Shown piece by piece: positions 16,834 through 25,912 of a stretch of 64,000 bases of DNA. This DNA comes from Streptomyces griseus (GTDB lineage Bacteria; Actinomycetota; Actinomycetes; Streptomycetales; Streptomycetaceae). The stretch's first letter is position 1. Every line of letters starts with the position of its first letter. The position numbers and the translations under genes were made by a program. The stretch covers positions 1-64,000 of the forward strand of contig NZ_UAVD01000019.1 of the NCBI RefSeq assembly GCF_900460065.1, in the 5' to 3' direction. The notes below the pieces were generated by a model. It had not been told where the DNA came from and ran no database searches. It worked only from the letters and a program-made list of their open reading frames with translations.

Positions 16834-19131
16834 GTGTCCCGACACCTGTACACGAACAGCCGCGCAGGCAACCGCCGTACCGGACGGGCCGCGGGAGCGG
16901 CGGCCGTCGCGGTGGTGCTGGCCGCGGGGCTCGCCACCGCGCTGCCGGCCACGGCACACGCCGCCGGGGCGGAGGCGGCCGAGATCCTGATACCCGCGCC
17001 CGACGCGTTCGGCGAGGGGCCCGAGAAGATCCTGGCGACCGGCAGGTACGGGGTACTGCACCGGGAGGGCGACGACTACCTCTGGACGAACTCGTACAAC
17101 AGGCGGACCAGGGTCGTCACCGAGCTCGCCGAGGTGCCGGAAGAACTGCTCGTGGGCGGCCACGACGAGCACAACCGGGCCATCTACACGCGGCAGCGTG
17201 CGGACGGCGGGACGGACGTCGTACGGATCGGCATCGAGGACCCCGCCTTCAACAGCACCCTCACGGTGCCCGCCGGATACCTCAACCCGCGGTTCGCGGC
17301 CGGCTGGGTGGTGGTCACCGTCGACAAGGGCGACGGGACGTACGAGATGCGGGTGGCCCGGGGCGGGGCCCCGTCGGCGGACCCCGTCGTGCGGCTGCCC
17401 GCCGGCGCCACCACGGACGCCCGGCCCGTGGTGCTCGGCGCCCAGGGCAGCGAGGTCCTCATCGGCTACCGCCTCGCGGACGGCTCCCCGGGCTACGGCA
17501 TCCTCACCGCGTACGACGGCCGGGTGAAGCCGCTGCCGGTGACCGGTGACGCGAGCAGCTTCCGCATCACCCAGATGAACGTCAGCTGGTTCTCGCGGAA
17601 CGGCAGCGGGGGCCAGGGCCTCCGCATCCTCCCGCGCAGCGGCACGGGCACGCCCGAGGTCGTCCCGCTGGACACCCGGTCCCCGGACAGCGAGGTCACC
17701 GCGTTCGTCGTGGAGGACAGCGTCGTCTGGCACGAGGGCCTCGGCGGCCCGCTGCGGCTCACACCGCACGCCGGCGTGGACACCGAGCGCACGCTCCTGC
17801 CCACGGTGGAGTTCGCCCAGCTCCGGGCCGAGGGCTACGGGGACGTGCTGGCGCTCGGCAAGGACGCCGACGGCAGGCGAGCCATCCACGTGTTCACCCA
17901 GGACGGCAGCGGAACCGTCTTCGACCTGGTGATGCGCGAGGTCCCGAAGGTCAGGACGGCGGACGGCGAGATCGGGGCCCTGAGCCTCGACCGGGGGCGG
18001 CTGCGGTACGTCAACTCGCTGGCCGGGAAGGACACGTTGCACGGCAAGGCCGTCGGGACCGGCCTCGACCCGGCGGAGGGCGCCCGGCTCGCCGACTTCC
18101 CCGGTCTCGCGGCGGGCCGGTTCACCGACGGCACGGACGAGGGTCTGGCCCGGCTGGTCGCCGACCCGGCCACCGGCAAGGACACGCTGGTCACGGGCGA
18201 CGACCCGGAGCGGCCGTCCCAGGGCCTGGTCCTGCCCGGCACGGGCGGCCGCATCCTGGACGCCTCACCGGAATTCGTGCTGTACGAGGCGGGCGGCCGG
18301 CAGTACGTCGTCGACACCGCCCGCGACCTCGTCGTCCGCGACCAGCCGGTGCAGGGCGCGGCGCTGGACGGGGACCGGCTGATCAAGTCGGCCCCGGGCA
18401 AGCCCGGCACGGTGAACGTGGTCGACCCGCGCTCCGGGCGGGCGACCGGGAGCCATGACCTGGGCGTCGACTGCGTGCCCTCCGAGCTCCAGGCCGCCGG
18501 CACCCTCGTGTACTGGAGCTGTGCCTCGCAGGACGCCGCGGGCGTGTACGACACGGCGACCCACCGGGACTTCCCCGCACCGGTCTCCGGAGTCCTGCTG
18601 GGCGACCGGTTCCTGGCCGCGCGCGAGGCGTCCGGGGAGCTGCGCCTGACCGCTCTGCGGCCCGACGGGTCCACCGGCGACCTGGGCACCGTCACGGGCG
18701 TGAAGCCGCCCGCGACCGGCGACGGCCGGGGCTCCACCTGGACCCTGGACCCGGCGGCGGGCAAGCTCGCCTGGGTCGGGACGGACGACACCGTGCACGT
18801 CACCGCCCCGCAGCAGGCCGTCTCCCCGCTCGGCGTCGGCCACAGCACCGTGCCCGCCACCTCGGCGGGAGCGTGGAGCGCCGCATGGTGGCTCTCCAAG
18901 CCGGCCGCGTCCTGGAAGGTGACGCTGGTGCGCCGCTCGACCGGCGAGACCGTCCGCACCTGGACGGGCGAGGACACGCGGGGCGCGGTACGGGTGGACT
19001 GGGACGGTACGTCCGCCTCCGGTGCCCCGGTCCCGGCCGGCGGCTACACCTGGCGGCTGACAGCGGCCCCCTCGGACGGCTCGGGCCCGGACGCCACGGC
19101 CTCCGGCACGTTGCGGGTCACCGCCGGCTGA
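16834..19131 (+). CDS. Large secreted beta-propeller-like protein with FlgD-type Ig tail
   Basis: A 765-residue secreted protein. GTG 16834 follows AAGGGGGG, and the next ~45 residues form a signal peptide (AAAVAVVLAAGLATALPATA, then HAA). The body consists of repeated beta-rich units of about 45-60 residues (for example GRYGVLHREGDDYLWTN and GYGILTAYDGRVKPLPV), as in a beta propeller. The C-terminal ~80 residues (VTLVRRSTGETVRTWTGE, then VDWDGTSASGAPVPAGGYTW) match the FlgD Ig-like fold often seen in Streptomyces secreted proteins. Two cysteines occur in the middle (GVDCVPSE, YWSCASQ). No catalytic motif is evident; it may bind cell-surface polymer or substrate. Confidence 0.8.
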   Translation: MSRHLYTNSRAGNRRTGRAAGAAAVAVVLAAGLATALPATAHAAGAEAAEILIPAPDAFGEGPEKILATGRYGVLHREGDDYLWTNSYNRRTRVVTELAEVPEELLVGGHDEHNRAIYTRQRADGGTDVVRIGIEDPAFNSTLTVPAGYLNPRFAAGWVVVTVDKGDGTYEMRVARGGAPSADPVVRLPAGATTDARPVVLGAQGSEVLIGYRLADGSPGYGILTAYDGRVKPLPVTGDASSFRITQMNVSWFSRNGSGGQGLRILPRSGTGTPEVVPLDTRSPDSEVTAFVVEDSVVWHEGLGGPLRLTPHAGVDTERTLLPTVEFAQLRAEGYGDVLALGKDADGRRAIHVFTQDGSGTVFDLVMREVPKVRTADGEIGALSLDRGRLRYVNSLAGKDTLHGKAVGTGLDPAEGARLADFPGLAAGRFTDGTDEGLARLVADPATGKDTLVTGDDPERPSQGLVLPGTGGRILDASPEFVLYEAGGRQYVVDTARDLVVRDQPVQGAALDGDRLIKSAPGKPGTVNVVDPRSGRATGSHDLGVDCVPSELQAAGTLVYWSCASQDAAGVYDTATHRDFPAPVSGVLLGDRFLAAREASGELRLTALRPDGSTGDLGTVTGVKPPATGDGRGSTWTLDPAAGKLAWVGTDDTVHVTAPQQAVSPLGVGHSTVPATSAGAWSAAWWLSKPAASWKVTLVRRSTGETVRTWTGEDTRGAVRVDWDGTSASGAPVPAGGYTWRLTAAPSDGSGPDATASGTLRVTAG

Positions 19132-19137
19132 GCCCCG

Positions 19138-19165
19138 GCCCGCAGGCGAGTGGCGGGCTGCGGGC
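19138..19165. terminator. Terminator between convergent genes
   Basis: GCCCGCAG (19138-19145) / CTGCGGGC (19158-19165) hairpin just past the stop at 19131 and before the opposing stop at 19173. Confidence 0.6.
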
Positions 19166-19172
19166 GGCGGGC

Positions 19173-20477
19173 CTAGGGAGTGTCTCCCGCCTGCGCGGTG
19201 GCTTCCCGCGCCTGGCTCCGGCGGTCGAACGCGCCCCGGGCCGCCGCCCGCAGCCGTACGTAGAAGGGATGGTCCTGGTCCGTCTCCCACAGGTGGAGAT
19301 AGACCAGCATCTGGTTGATCACGGTGTCGTACTCGATCAGCGTGCCGGACGCCGAGCCCGCCGCCGCGTCCCAGGCGACCAGCTGCGCCTGCTGCTCGGG
19401 GGTGATCTTGCCCGCCGCCGCGAAGGAGTCCGCGTACTTCTTGAGCTTGCCGCTCTGGCCGCCGTACCCCAGCTTCTCCTCCAGCATCCTCTGCTGGAAC
19501 TCGCTGAACCCGTCCCCCTCGCCGAGGTCCTGCCGCAGGCCGGCGAGGACCTGCTTGCGCTCCTCGGCCAGCGCCGCGACCTCGGCGACGGTCGCGCCGG
19601 ACCGCACCAGTTCCATGACCGGGCTGCTTCCGAACGCCTGATGGGCCGCGACGTGGGTCAGCTCGTGGGCGACGTGCCCGAGCATGAAGGAGGATCCGCC
19701 CCTGGCCTGGGTGTCGACGTTGAAGGTGAACGCGGGGTCCTCACCGGCGGCGGTGGTGAGCTTCATCCCGGGCATGCCGCCCCGCGGGTACTGCTTCACG
19801 GTCACCAGGTCCACCACGGCCATCAGTTCACCGATGACCGCGCGGGTCTCGTCCGGCAGACCGGCGTCCCCGCGGAGGGCGCGCAACCGGTCGATGAAGC
19901 CGTCCATCACGGTGGTGAAGACGGGCCCGGACATGCGCTGCGACGCCTTCTGCGCCTCGCCGGCCGGGAGGCGCCGGTCCATATCCGGGTCCTCGCCCCC
20001 GGCCACCATCCGGTCGATCTCGGCCAGCAGCCCGTGGAAGACCGCTTCGGCGTCGAGTGCCGACTGCGCCTCCCGGGCCTGGTTGTTGAGCCGCTCCACC
20101 CCGTCGACGCGGTCCCCTTCACCGGACTTGTGGGCGACGTAGGCCTCGCAGGCCGCGACGATGTCCTTGAGGGCGTACAGCCGCGCCACCTGACCGCCGT
20201 CCGGCAGGGCGTAGAACGCGCGCAGCGCCTCGTCCACCCTGCCGATCTCCGAGGCGTTCCGCTTGGCCCCGAAGCGCTTGGTGCTCTGCTTGAACTCGTC
20301 CTCGGACATCATCCGGGACACGGTGATCATGCGGGTCACGGCCGTGTTGCCCAGGGTGCCCTGGAGGCTTCCCGGGGATCGCGGGCCCGGGGAGTCTGCG
20401 TCCCGTTCCGCCGCCCGGGCCACGGGGGCGGGCCGCTGCCGGTCGTGGGTCCTGGCCGGAGTCTCGTGGGAGTGCAT
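19173..20477 (-). CDS. HELTH zincin-like protein with eCIS-cargo-type N-terminus
   Basis: A 434-residue protein without a signal peptide. The N-terminal ~60 residues are disordered and charged and end in SLQGTLGNTAVTRMI, which fits the LQ-x3-GN-x-AV-x-R motif that recurs in proteins associated with Streptomyces extracellular contractile injection systems. The middle is helical. Around residue 265, GHVAHELTHVAAHQAF carries the zincin HExxH motif (HELTH), so a metalloprotease-type fold is likely; the third zinc ligand is not identified. The C-terminus is helical (LEEKLGYGGQSGKLKKYADS). No injection-system structural gene lies in this window. Function as an exported effector is inference. Confidence 0.7.
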   Translation of the reverse strand: MHSHETPARTHDRQRPAPVARAAERDADSPGPRSPGSLQGTLGNTAVTRMITVSRMMSEDEFKQSTKRFGAKRNASEIGRVDEALRAFYALPDGGQVARLYALKDIVAACEAYVAHKSGEGDRVDGVERLNNQAREAQSALDAEAVFHGLLAEIDRMVAGGEDPDMDRRLPAGEAQKASQRMSGPVFTTVMDGFIDRLRALRGDAGLPDETRAVIGELMAVVDLVTVKQYPRGGMPGMKLTTAAGEDPAFTFNVDTQARGGSSFMLGHVAHELTHVAAHQAFGSSPVMELVRSGATVAEVAALAEERKQVLAGLRQDLGEGDGFSEFQQRMLEEKLGYGGQSGKLKKYADSFAAAGKITPEQQAQLVAWDAAAGSASGTLIEYDTVINQMLVYLHLWETDQDHPFYVRLRAAARGAFDRRSQAREATAQAGDTP

Positions 20478-20653
20478 GGAGTCACGCTAGGCGGACGGGC
20501 GGGCCGCGCCCAGGGACGCGAGGGCAGCATCCGGGCGGGCCGGGGCACCGCCCGCTGCCTCTCCCGGACGGACGGCGCAGCCGACAGGCGAAGGGGCGGG
20601 CGCGCGGGCGGGCCGACACGCGGGCAGGCGGACCGGCGGGCGCGCGAGCACGG

Positions 20654-20679
20654 GCCGGTCCGACTGCGGGCGGACCGGC
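20654..20679 (-). terminator. Terminator of TPM-domain gene
   Basis: GCCGGTCCG / CGGACCGGC with an 8-base loop, immediately after the stop codon at 20681. Confidence 0.75.
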
Positions 20680-20680
20680 T

Positions 20681-22060
20681 TCAGAACCCGCCGCCGTCGA
20701 AGCCGCCTCCCCCGAAACCCCCGCCGTCGCCGAAGCCGCCGCCCCCGAAGCCGGAGGAGTCGAAGTCGGAGCCGGAGAAGTCGCCGCCGCCCCAGTCGCC
20801 ACCCGCGCCGCCGCCGAAGTCACCGCCGCCGTACTCGGAGGCGTACGCCGGAGTGGCGAGCATCGATCCGAGCATGGTGCCGACCAGGAGGCCGGGGAGC
20901 AGGCCGCCGCCGAAGTAGCCGCCGGCCCAGGGGCCGTACGCCGGGCCCGCTTCCCAGTACGGGCGGCGGTTGCCGTCGCCGACGTCGACCGTGCGGCTCA
21001 TGGGGTCCTCGCCCCGGGTGAGCCGTGCCTCGTCCGCGCCGCAGACGGGGACCTCGCGGGACGCGCCGCCGGACGGCGTCCAGAGCACGTCGGCGACCGA
21101 GGGGCCGTGGCGGGGGTCGAAGAAGCACGGCGGGCGGCGGGCCGGGATCTCCCCGCCCGTGCGGCGGGCCTCCAGGACCGCGAGGGAGTAGCGGCCGTCC
21201 TCCAGGGCTCGGGTGACACCGCGGACGTCCGAGGGGTGCCTGGCCCGGTCCATCTTCGACTTGGCGCTCTCGTAGGAGTCCAGGGCCCGCTCGTAGTCGG
21301 CGCGCATGGCGTCGTCCGCGCCCTTCTCGGCGGGGTGGAAGTCCAGGCGTTCCAGGGTTTCGCCGTACGCGGTGATGTCCTCGTCGACGACGACCCGGAG
21401 CTTGTCGAGCGCGGCGCGCTCCTCTTCCTCCCTGCGGCGCCTGTTGCGGCGGGAGATCGCGTACGCGCCGGCTCCGCCCGCCGCGACCAGCGCGCCGAGC
21501 GTGATCAGACCGCCGACCGGGGCTCCGGCCCCGTCCGCCGCTCCGCCGCCGCCGGACCAGGAGGCGGGGGCGCTGCCCCGGGCCTGTTCGACGGCGCGGT
21601 CGACGAAGGCGTTCAGCTGGGTGTCGGCGTCGCCGGCGGTGGTGGGGTTCTCCACGGCGGCGGTGAGGTTCTCCACCGCCCGGGTCGGCATGACCTGCGG
21701 GTCCGCGCCCGCGTCGAAGCCGTCGCCGAGGCGTATCGCGTAGACGCCGGTGATGCCGGTGTCGCTGCGCAGGGTCTGGAGGAGGCCTTCCTCGGGGAAG
21801 GCCGGGGTATCGGGGAGGACGGCCACGAACACCGGCTTGTCGGCGTCCGTGATCTTGTTCTCCAGAGCCTTCTCGTCAGCGGCGGAGAGCTGATCGCGCG
21901 CGCCCGGGTCCACATAGACCGGGTCGTCGCGCAGGGCCTGGGCGGCGTCCTGGATGGTCGCGGCGGGCGCGGCCGACGCGGGGGAGGTCGGGGCGAGGGC
22001 CGCCGCTGCGAAGATGAGCAGCAGGCCCGCCAGCAGCGCGGGGATGAGCCTTTTCCTCAT
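20681..22060 (-). CDS. TPM-domain membrane protein with Gly-rich tail
   Basis: A 459-residue membrane-anchored protein. It has a signal peptide (IPALLAGLLLIFAAAALAPT), then a TPM-like extracytoplasmic domain at residues about 40-160 (DPGARDQLSAADEKALENKI, VFVAVLPDT), a transmembrane helix near 183-205 (GGLITLGALVAAGGAGAYAI) followed by the basic stop-transfer SRRNRRRREEEE. A long coiled cytoplasmic region with two CxxD/C segments follows, and a C-terminal ~60 residues made almost only of Gly, Asp, Phe and Ser (FGGGGFGDGGGFGGGGF). TPM proteins function in phosphatase or photosystem repair elsewhere; the role here is unknown. Confidence 0.85.
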   Translation of the reverse strand: MRKRLIPALLAGLLLIFAAAALAPTSPASAAPAATIQDAAQALRDDPVYVDPGARDQLSAADEKALENKITDADKPVFVAVLPDTPAFPEEGLLQTLRSDTGITGVYAIRLGDGFDAGADPQVMPTRAVENLTAAVENPTTAGDADTQLNAFVDRAVEQARGSAPASWSGGGGAADGAGAPVGGLITLGALVAAGGAGAYAISRRNRRRREEEERAALDKLRVVVDEDITAYGETLERLDFHPAEKGADDAMRADYERALDSYESAKSKMDRARHPSDVRGVTRALEDGRYSLAVLEARRTGGEIPARRPPCFFDPRHGPSVADVLWTPSGGASREVPVCGADEARLTRGEDPMSRTVDVGDGNRRPYWEAGPAYGPWAGGYFGGGLLPGLLVGTMLGSMLATPAYASEYGGGDFGGGAGGDWGGGDFSGSDFDSSGFGGGGFGDGGGFGGGGFDGGGF

Positions 22061-22063
22061 ACT

Positions 22064-22266
22064 TCACGCTACTCCAGACGGGCGACGAACGCCGTCGCCC
22101 GCCCGGGAGCGCCTCTCCTGGGCGGCTCGGTACGCCGTGCGCGGCCGGTCGACCGCCCCGGTCGGATCACCGGTGAGCAGCAGGTGGTCCGCCTCCGCGA
22201 ACGGCTTCGAGACCTCCTGGGTGACGCCGGTGCCGATCTTCCGCTGGACGAGCAGCCGCCGGGGTC
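22064..22266 (-). pseudogene. Possible 3' remnant of a protein-coding gene
   Basis: Between the TPM gene and the beta-glucosidase gene, the minus strand reads LLVQRKIGTGVTQEVSKP, then FAEADHLLLTGDPTGAVDRP, ending GVRRPSGVA and a TGA at 22064. Almost every codon ends in G or C and the composition is protein-like, unlike the Arg/Gly-rich reading further upstream. No start codon with a ribosome site is visible, so it looks like the decayed end of a gene. I cannot name the family. Confidence 0.35.
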
Positions 22267-22351
22267 CCCGCCGCCTTCCTCGTGCCGGTCCGGCCGGCCG
22301 CGGGGCCGGCCGCCGGTGCCGTCGGGGCGCGGATGGGGGGTGCGGGGCACC

Positions 22352-22365
22352 TGGGAGCGCTCCCC
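22352..22365. promoter_or_regulatory. CebR-box-like palindrome
   Basis: TGGGAGCGCTCCCC matches the CebR (cellobiose-responsive LacI regulator) box TGGGAGCGCTCCCA at 13 of 14 positions. It lies 50 bases downstream of the beta-glucosidase stop rather than before an operon, so it may be fortuitous or a relic. Confidence 0.35.
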
Positions 22366-22414
22366 TCCCGGGACGGAGTCCCGGGAGCGTCGGCGCCGGC
22401 GGTGCTGTCGGGCG

Positions 22415-23827
22415 CTATGCGCGCTCGCGGCGGGTGAGGCGGATGGTGTCCCGGTACCACTTGGCGCTGTCCTTGAGGGTGCGGACCTGGGTGTCGTAGT
22501 CCACCCGGACGATGCCGAACCGCTTGTCGTAGCCGTACGCCCACTCGAAGTTGTCCAGCAGCGACCAGGCGAAGTAGCCCCGGACGTCGGCCCCTTGCGC
22601 GCGGGCGGCGACGACGGCGGCGATGTGGTCGGCGAGGTAGGCCGTGCGGTCGGCGTCGGGGACGGAGCCGTCGGCGGCGACGGTGTCGTCGAAGGCGGCG
22701 CCGTTCTCCGTGATGACGGTCGGGAGGGCGTAGTCGCGCTGCAACCGCACGAGCAGATCGGTGAGTTCGGTGGGGGTGATCTCCCAGTCCATCGCGGTGC
22801 GGGGCAGGTCGCGCTCGACCACCCGCGTGACGGGCAGGCCGTCGGCCCCGGTGGCCGAGCCGTCCTCGGTGACGCCGGAGAACCGCATGCCTCGGTAGAA
22901 GTTGACGCCGAGGACGTCGAGCGGAGCGGCGATGGCGGCCGGATCGCCCTCCCTGACCGGGAGTTCGATGTGCTGGGCGGCCAGGTCCGCGACGACGTCC
23001 TCCGGGTAGCGGCCGTGGACGAGCGGGTCGAGGTAGAGCCGGGCGCCCATGCCGTCGGCGCGACGGCAGGCCTCGCGGTCGGCCGCGCTGTCGGTCTCGG
23101 GGGTGGCGGTGCCCAGGTTGAGGGTGATGCCCAGCTCCAGGGGGTTGTTTCCGGCGGCGTCCCGCAGTGCGCCGGCGGCCAGGCCGTGGCCCAGGAGCAG
23201 GTGGTGGACGGCGCGCATGGCGTCGCCGAGGTCGCGGCGGCCGGGGGCGTGCACCCCGTGGGCGTAGCCGAGCATCGCCGAGCACCAGGGCTCGTTCAGC
23301 GTGGTCCAGTGCTCGACCCGGTCGCCGAGGGCCTCGTGGGCGAGGGCGGCGTACTCCGCGAAGCGCAGGGCGGTGTCGCGTGCGGGCCAGCCGCCCGCGT
23401 CCTCCAGCTCCTGCGGCAGGTCCCAGTGGTACAGGGTGATCCAGGGGGTGATCCCGCGCCCCTGGACCTCGTCGACCAGGCGTTTGTAGAAGTCGAGGCC
23501 CTTGGCGTTGGCGGGGCCCCGGCCGCCCGGCTGGATGCGCGGCCAGGCGAGCGAGAAGCGGTACGTGTCGATGCCGAGGCCCGCGACCAGCTCCACGTCC
23601 TCGGGCATCCGGTGGTAGTGGTCGCAGGCCGCATCGCCGCTCTCACCGCCCTCGACGGCCCCGGGCACCCGGCAGAAGGTGTCCCAGATGGACGGGGTGC
23701 GGCCGTCCTCGGCCACGGCTCCCTCGATCTGGTACGCGGAGGTGGCGACGCCCCAGCGGAAGTCGGCGGGGAGCCCCCGTACCGGGGCCGGCCGGAGGAG
23801 TCGCTGCGGGATGGGGGCGGGGTTCAT
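22415..23827 (-). CDS. GH1 family beta-glucosidase
   Basis: A 470-residue glycoside hydrolase family 1 retaining beta-glucosidase. The N-terminal signature FRWGVATSAYQIEGA, acid/base glutamate near residue 179 in TLNEPW, nucleophile near 373 in ITENG and aglycone-site segment WSLLDNFEWAYGYDKRFGI are all present. There is no signal peptide, so it would cleave imported beta-glucosides in the cytoplasm. It is the last gene of a minus-strand operon with an Opp-type ABC importer and LacI regulator, consistent with hydrolysis of the imported oligosaccharide, probably cello- or related beta-linked oligosaccharides. Confidence 0.94.
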   Translation of the reverse strand: MNPAPIPQRLLRPAPVRGLPADFRWGVATSAYQIEGAVAEDGRTPSIWDTFCRVPGAVEGGESGDAACDHYHRMPEDVELVAGLGIDTYRFSLAWPRIQPGGRGPANAKGLDFYKRLVDEVQGRGITPWITLYHWDLPQELEDAGGWPARDTALRFAEYAALAHEALGDRVEHWTTLNEPWCSAMLGYAHGVHAPGRRDLGDAMRAVHHLLLGHGLAAGALRDAAGNNPLELGITLNLGTATPETDSAADREACRRADGMGARLYLDPLVHGRYPEDVVADLAAQHIELPVREGDPAAIAAPLDVLGVNFYRGMRFSGVTEDGSATGADGLPVTRVVERDLPRTAMDWEITPTELTDLLVRLQRDYALPTVITENGAAFDDTVAADGSVPDADRTAYLADHIAAVVAARAQGADVRGYFAWSLLDNFEWAYGYDKRFGIVRVDYDTQVRTLKDSAKWYRDTIRLTRRERA

Positions 23828-23862
23828 CGGTCTCCGTACGTAGGAGGGGAGAGGGGCCCTGG

Positions 23863-24849
23863 TCAGCTGTGCAGATGGCAGGCGACGGCGCGGCCGGGCC
23901 CGTCGGCGGGCGGGGCGAGCAGCGGGACCCGGCCGGCGCACGGGTCGAAGGCCTTGCCGCAGCGCGGGTGGAAGGCGCAGCCGGTGGGCATCGCGGAGAG
24001 GTGCGGCGGGGAGCCCGGGATGCCGGTGAGTTCGCGCCGGGGGCCGTGGAGCGCGGGGAAGGAGTGCAGGAGCCCGTCGCTGTACGGGTGGCGGGGGTCG
24101 CGGTAGATCTCCGCCGCACCCGCCTGCTCCACGATGCGGCCCCCGTACATGATCGCGATCCGGTCCGAGAACTCGATCAGGAGGGAGATGTCGTGGGTGA
24201 TGAACACGACCGAGAAGTCCAGCTGTCGCCTCAACTGGACGAGCCGTCGCAGGATCTGCCGTTGCATGACGACGTCGAGCGCGGTGGTCGGCTCGTCCAT
24301 GATGACGATCTCGGGTTCCAGGGCGAGCGCCATGGCGATCATCACGCGCTGCCGCATCCCGCCGGAGAGCTGGTGCGGGTAGGCGGCGAGCCGGTCGGCG
24401 GAGATCCCCACCAGGCCGAGCAACTCAACCGCTCGTTCGGTGCGTTGGCGCTTCCTCAGTTCGGGCCGGTGGGCGGCGAGGACGTCGGTGAGCTGGCTGT
24501 GGACGGTGTGCACGGGGTTGAGGGAGTTCATCGCCCCCTGGAAGACGATGGACAGCTCCTGCCAGCGGAAGGCGCGCAGCCGCCGCGGGGCGAGGGAGAG
24601 GATGTCGACGCGGTCGCCGCCGGGGCGGTGGTAGTGGACCTCTCCCCCGGTGATGACGCCGGGCGGGGACAGCAGCCGGGTCACGGCGTAGGCGAGCGTC
24701 GACTTTCCCGAGCCCGACTCCCCTGCCAGGCCGAGGACTTCACCCCGGTTGAGGGTGAGGTCGATGTCGCGCAGGGCGTGGACGGCGCCCGCGTCGGTGC
24801 CGTAGTCGACGTTGAGTCCGCTGATGGTCAGGACCGGCTCGGCGCTCAT
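23863..24849 (-). CDS. Oligopeptide/oligosaccharide ABC transporter ATPase (DppD-like)
   Basis: A 328-residue ATPase of the Opp/Dpp type. Walker A is GESGSGKST, signature LSGGMRQRVMIAMAL, Walker B IVIMDEPT, switch VFITHDISL. The C-terminal extension carries the family cysteines (GCAFHPRCGKAFDPCAGRVP), which in homologues bind an iron-sulfur cluster. Its ATG overlaps the upstream permease stop by four bases (ATGA). It pairs with the second ATPase encoded at 26890-27984. Confidence 0.93.
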   Translation of the reverse strand: MSAEPVLTISGLNVDYGTDAGAVHALRDIDLTLNRGEVLGLAGESGSGKSTLAYAVTRLLSPPGVITGGEVHYHRPGGDRVDILSLAPRRLRAFRWQELSIVFQGAMNSLNPVHTVHSQLTDVLAAHRPELRKRQRTERAVELLGLVGISADRLAAYPHQLSGGMRQRVMIAMALALEPEIVIMDEPTTALDVVMQRQILRRLVQLRRQLDFSVVFITHDISLLIEFSDRIAIMYGGRIVEQAGAAEIYRDPRHPYSDGLLHSFPALHGPRRELTGIPGSPPHLSAMPTGCAFHPRCGKAFDPCAGRVPLLAPPADGPGRAVACHLHS

Positions 24850-25850
24850 GGGCGCGGCTCCTTGCTGCTGTGCTCGCGGGGTCCGTCGCCGGTGGACTTC
24901 CGGGCGACCGGGGTGAAGCCGACGCGCATCTTCATCTTCCGGGAGGAGCCGGTGGCGGTGCGCAGGCGGGGGTTGACGAACTCGTCGATGCCGAAGTTGA
25001 TGAGGGCGAGCGCGGTGCCCAGCAGGGCGATGCAGAGGCCGGCCGGGACGAACCACCACCAGGCTCCCTGGGCGAGGGCCTGGTTGGACTGGGCCCAGAA
25101 CAGCACGGTTCCCCAGTTCCAGTGGGAGATGTCGGCGACGCCGATGAAGGCGAGGGTGATCTCGGTGAGGACCGCGAAGATGACCGTGCCGACGAATCCC
25201 GAGGCGATGACGGCGGTGAGGTTCGGCAGGATCTCGAAGAGGATGATCCGGGGCGTCGACTCGCCCGTGGCGCGGGCCGCCTCCACGTAGTCGCGGCGGC
25301 GCAGGGACAGCGTCTGGGCCCGGAGGATCCGGGCGCCCCAGGCCCAGGAGGTCAGGGCGATGGCGACGGCGATGACGATGTCCCCGGTCTCGGGGACGAA
25401 GCTGGCGACGATGATGATCAGCGGGAGTCCGGGCAGCACCAGGAAGATGTTGGAGAGCGCGGAGAGGATCTCGTCGACGGCCCCGCCGAGGAATCCGGCG
25501 CTGACTCCGACGAGGACGGACAGGGCGGTCGCGATGACGGCGGCCAGCAGCCCGACGACGAGGACGCCGCGGGTGCCGACGAGGATCTGCGAGAAGACGT
25601 CCTGCCCGGTGTGCGTGGTGCCGAACCAGTGCCCGCCGGAGGGAGGTTGGAGCAGCTGGTCGCTCATCGCGTCGGGGTCGTGGGGGGCGAGCCAGGGCCC
25701 GGCGACGGCCAGCAGGACGAAGAACGCCAGCAGGATCAGGCCGGTGCGGGTCTTCCCGCCGCGCAGGAACCGGAGCCGGGCCCGGCGGGTGGGCGCCGCG
25801 GGCGGGGGCGCGCCGTCGAGGACGGCGACGTCGGTGGCGGTGACGGACAT
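24846..25850 (-). CDS. ABC transporter permease (DppC-like)
   Basis: A 334-residue inner-membrane permease of the binding-protein-dependent transport family. A cytoplasmic N-terminus is followed by a first helix, TGLILLAFFVLLAVAGPWLA, the PHDPDAMSDQLLQPPS-GGHWFGTTHTGQDV periplasmic motif typical of DppC/OppC, and the EAA cytoplasmic loop (RRRDYVEAARATGESTPRII). Four further helices follow, and the long hydrophilic C-terminal tail of about 35 residues is unusual. It is part of the sugar importer operon. Confidence 0.92.
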   Translation of the reverse strand: MSVTATDVAVLDGAPPPAAPTRRARLRFLRGGKTRTGLILLAFFVLLAVAGPWLAPHDPDAMSDQLLQPPSGGHWFGTTHTGQDVFSQILVGTRGVLVVGLLAAVIATALSVLVGVSAGFLGGAVDEILSALSNIFLVLPGLPLIIIVASFVPETGDIVIAVAIALTSWAWGARILRAQTLSLRRRDYVEAARATGESTPRIILFEILPNLTAVIASGFVGTVIFAVLTEITLAFIGVADISHWNWGTVLFWAQSNQALAQGAWWWFVPAGLCIALLGTALALINFGIDEFVNPRLRTATGSSRKMKMRVGFTPVARKSTGDGPREHSSKEPRP

Positions 25851-25912
25851 GGGGCCTCAGGCCTTCCGGGTACGGGGTCGGGCGGCGCGTGCTGCGCGGT
25901 CGGGCACGGGGT

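Noticed and set aside
21107..24106. 999-codon plus-strand frame over the TPM and GH1 genes
   Set aside because: Shadow frame spanning two real genes on the other strand and a transcription boundary.
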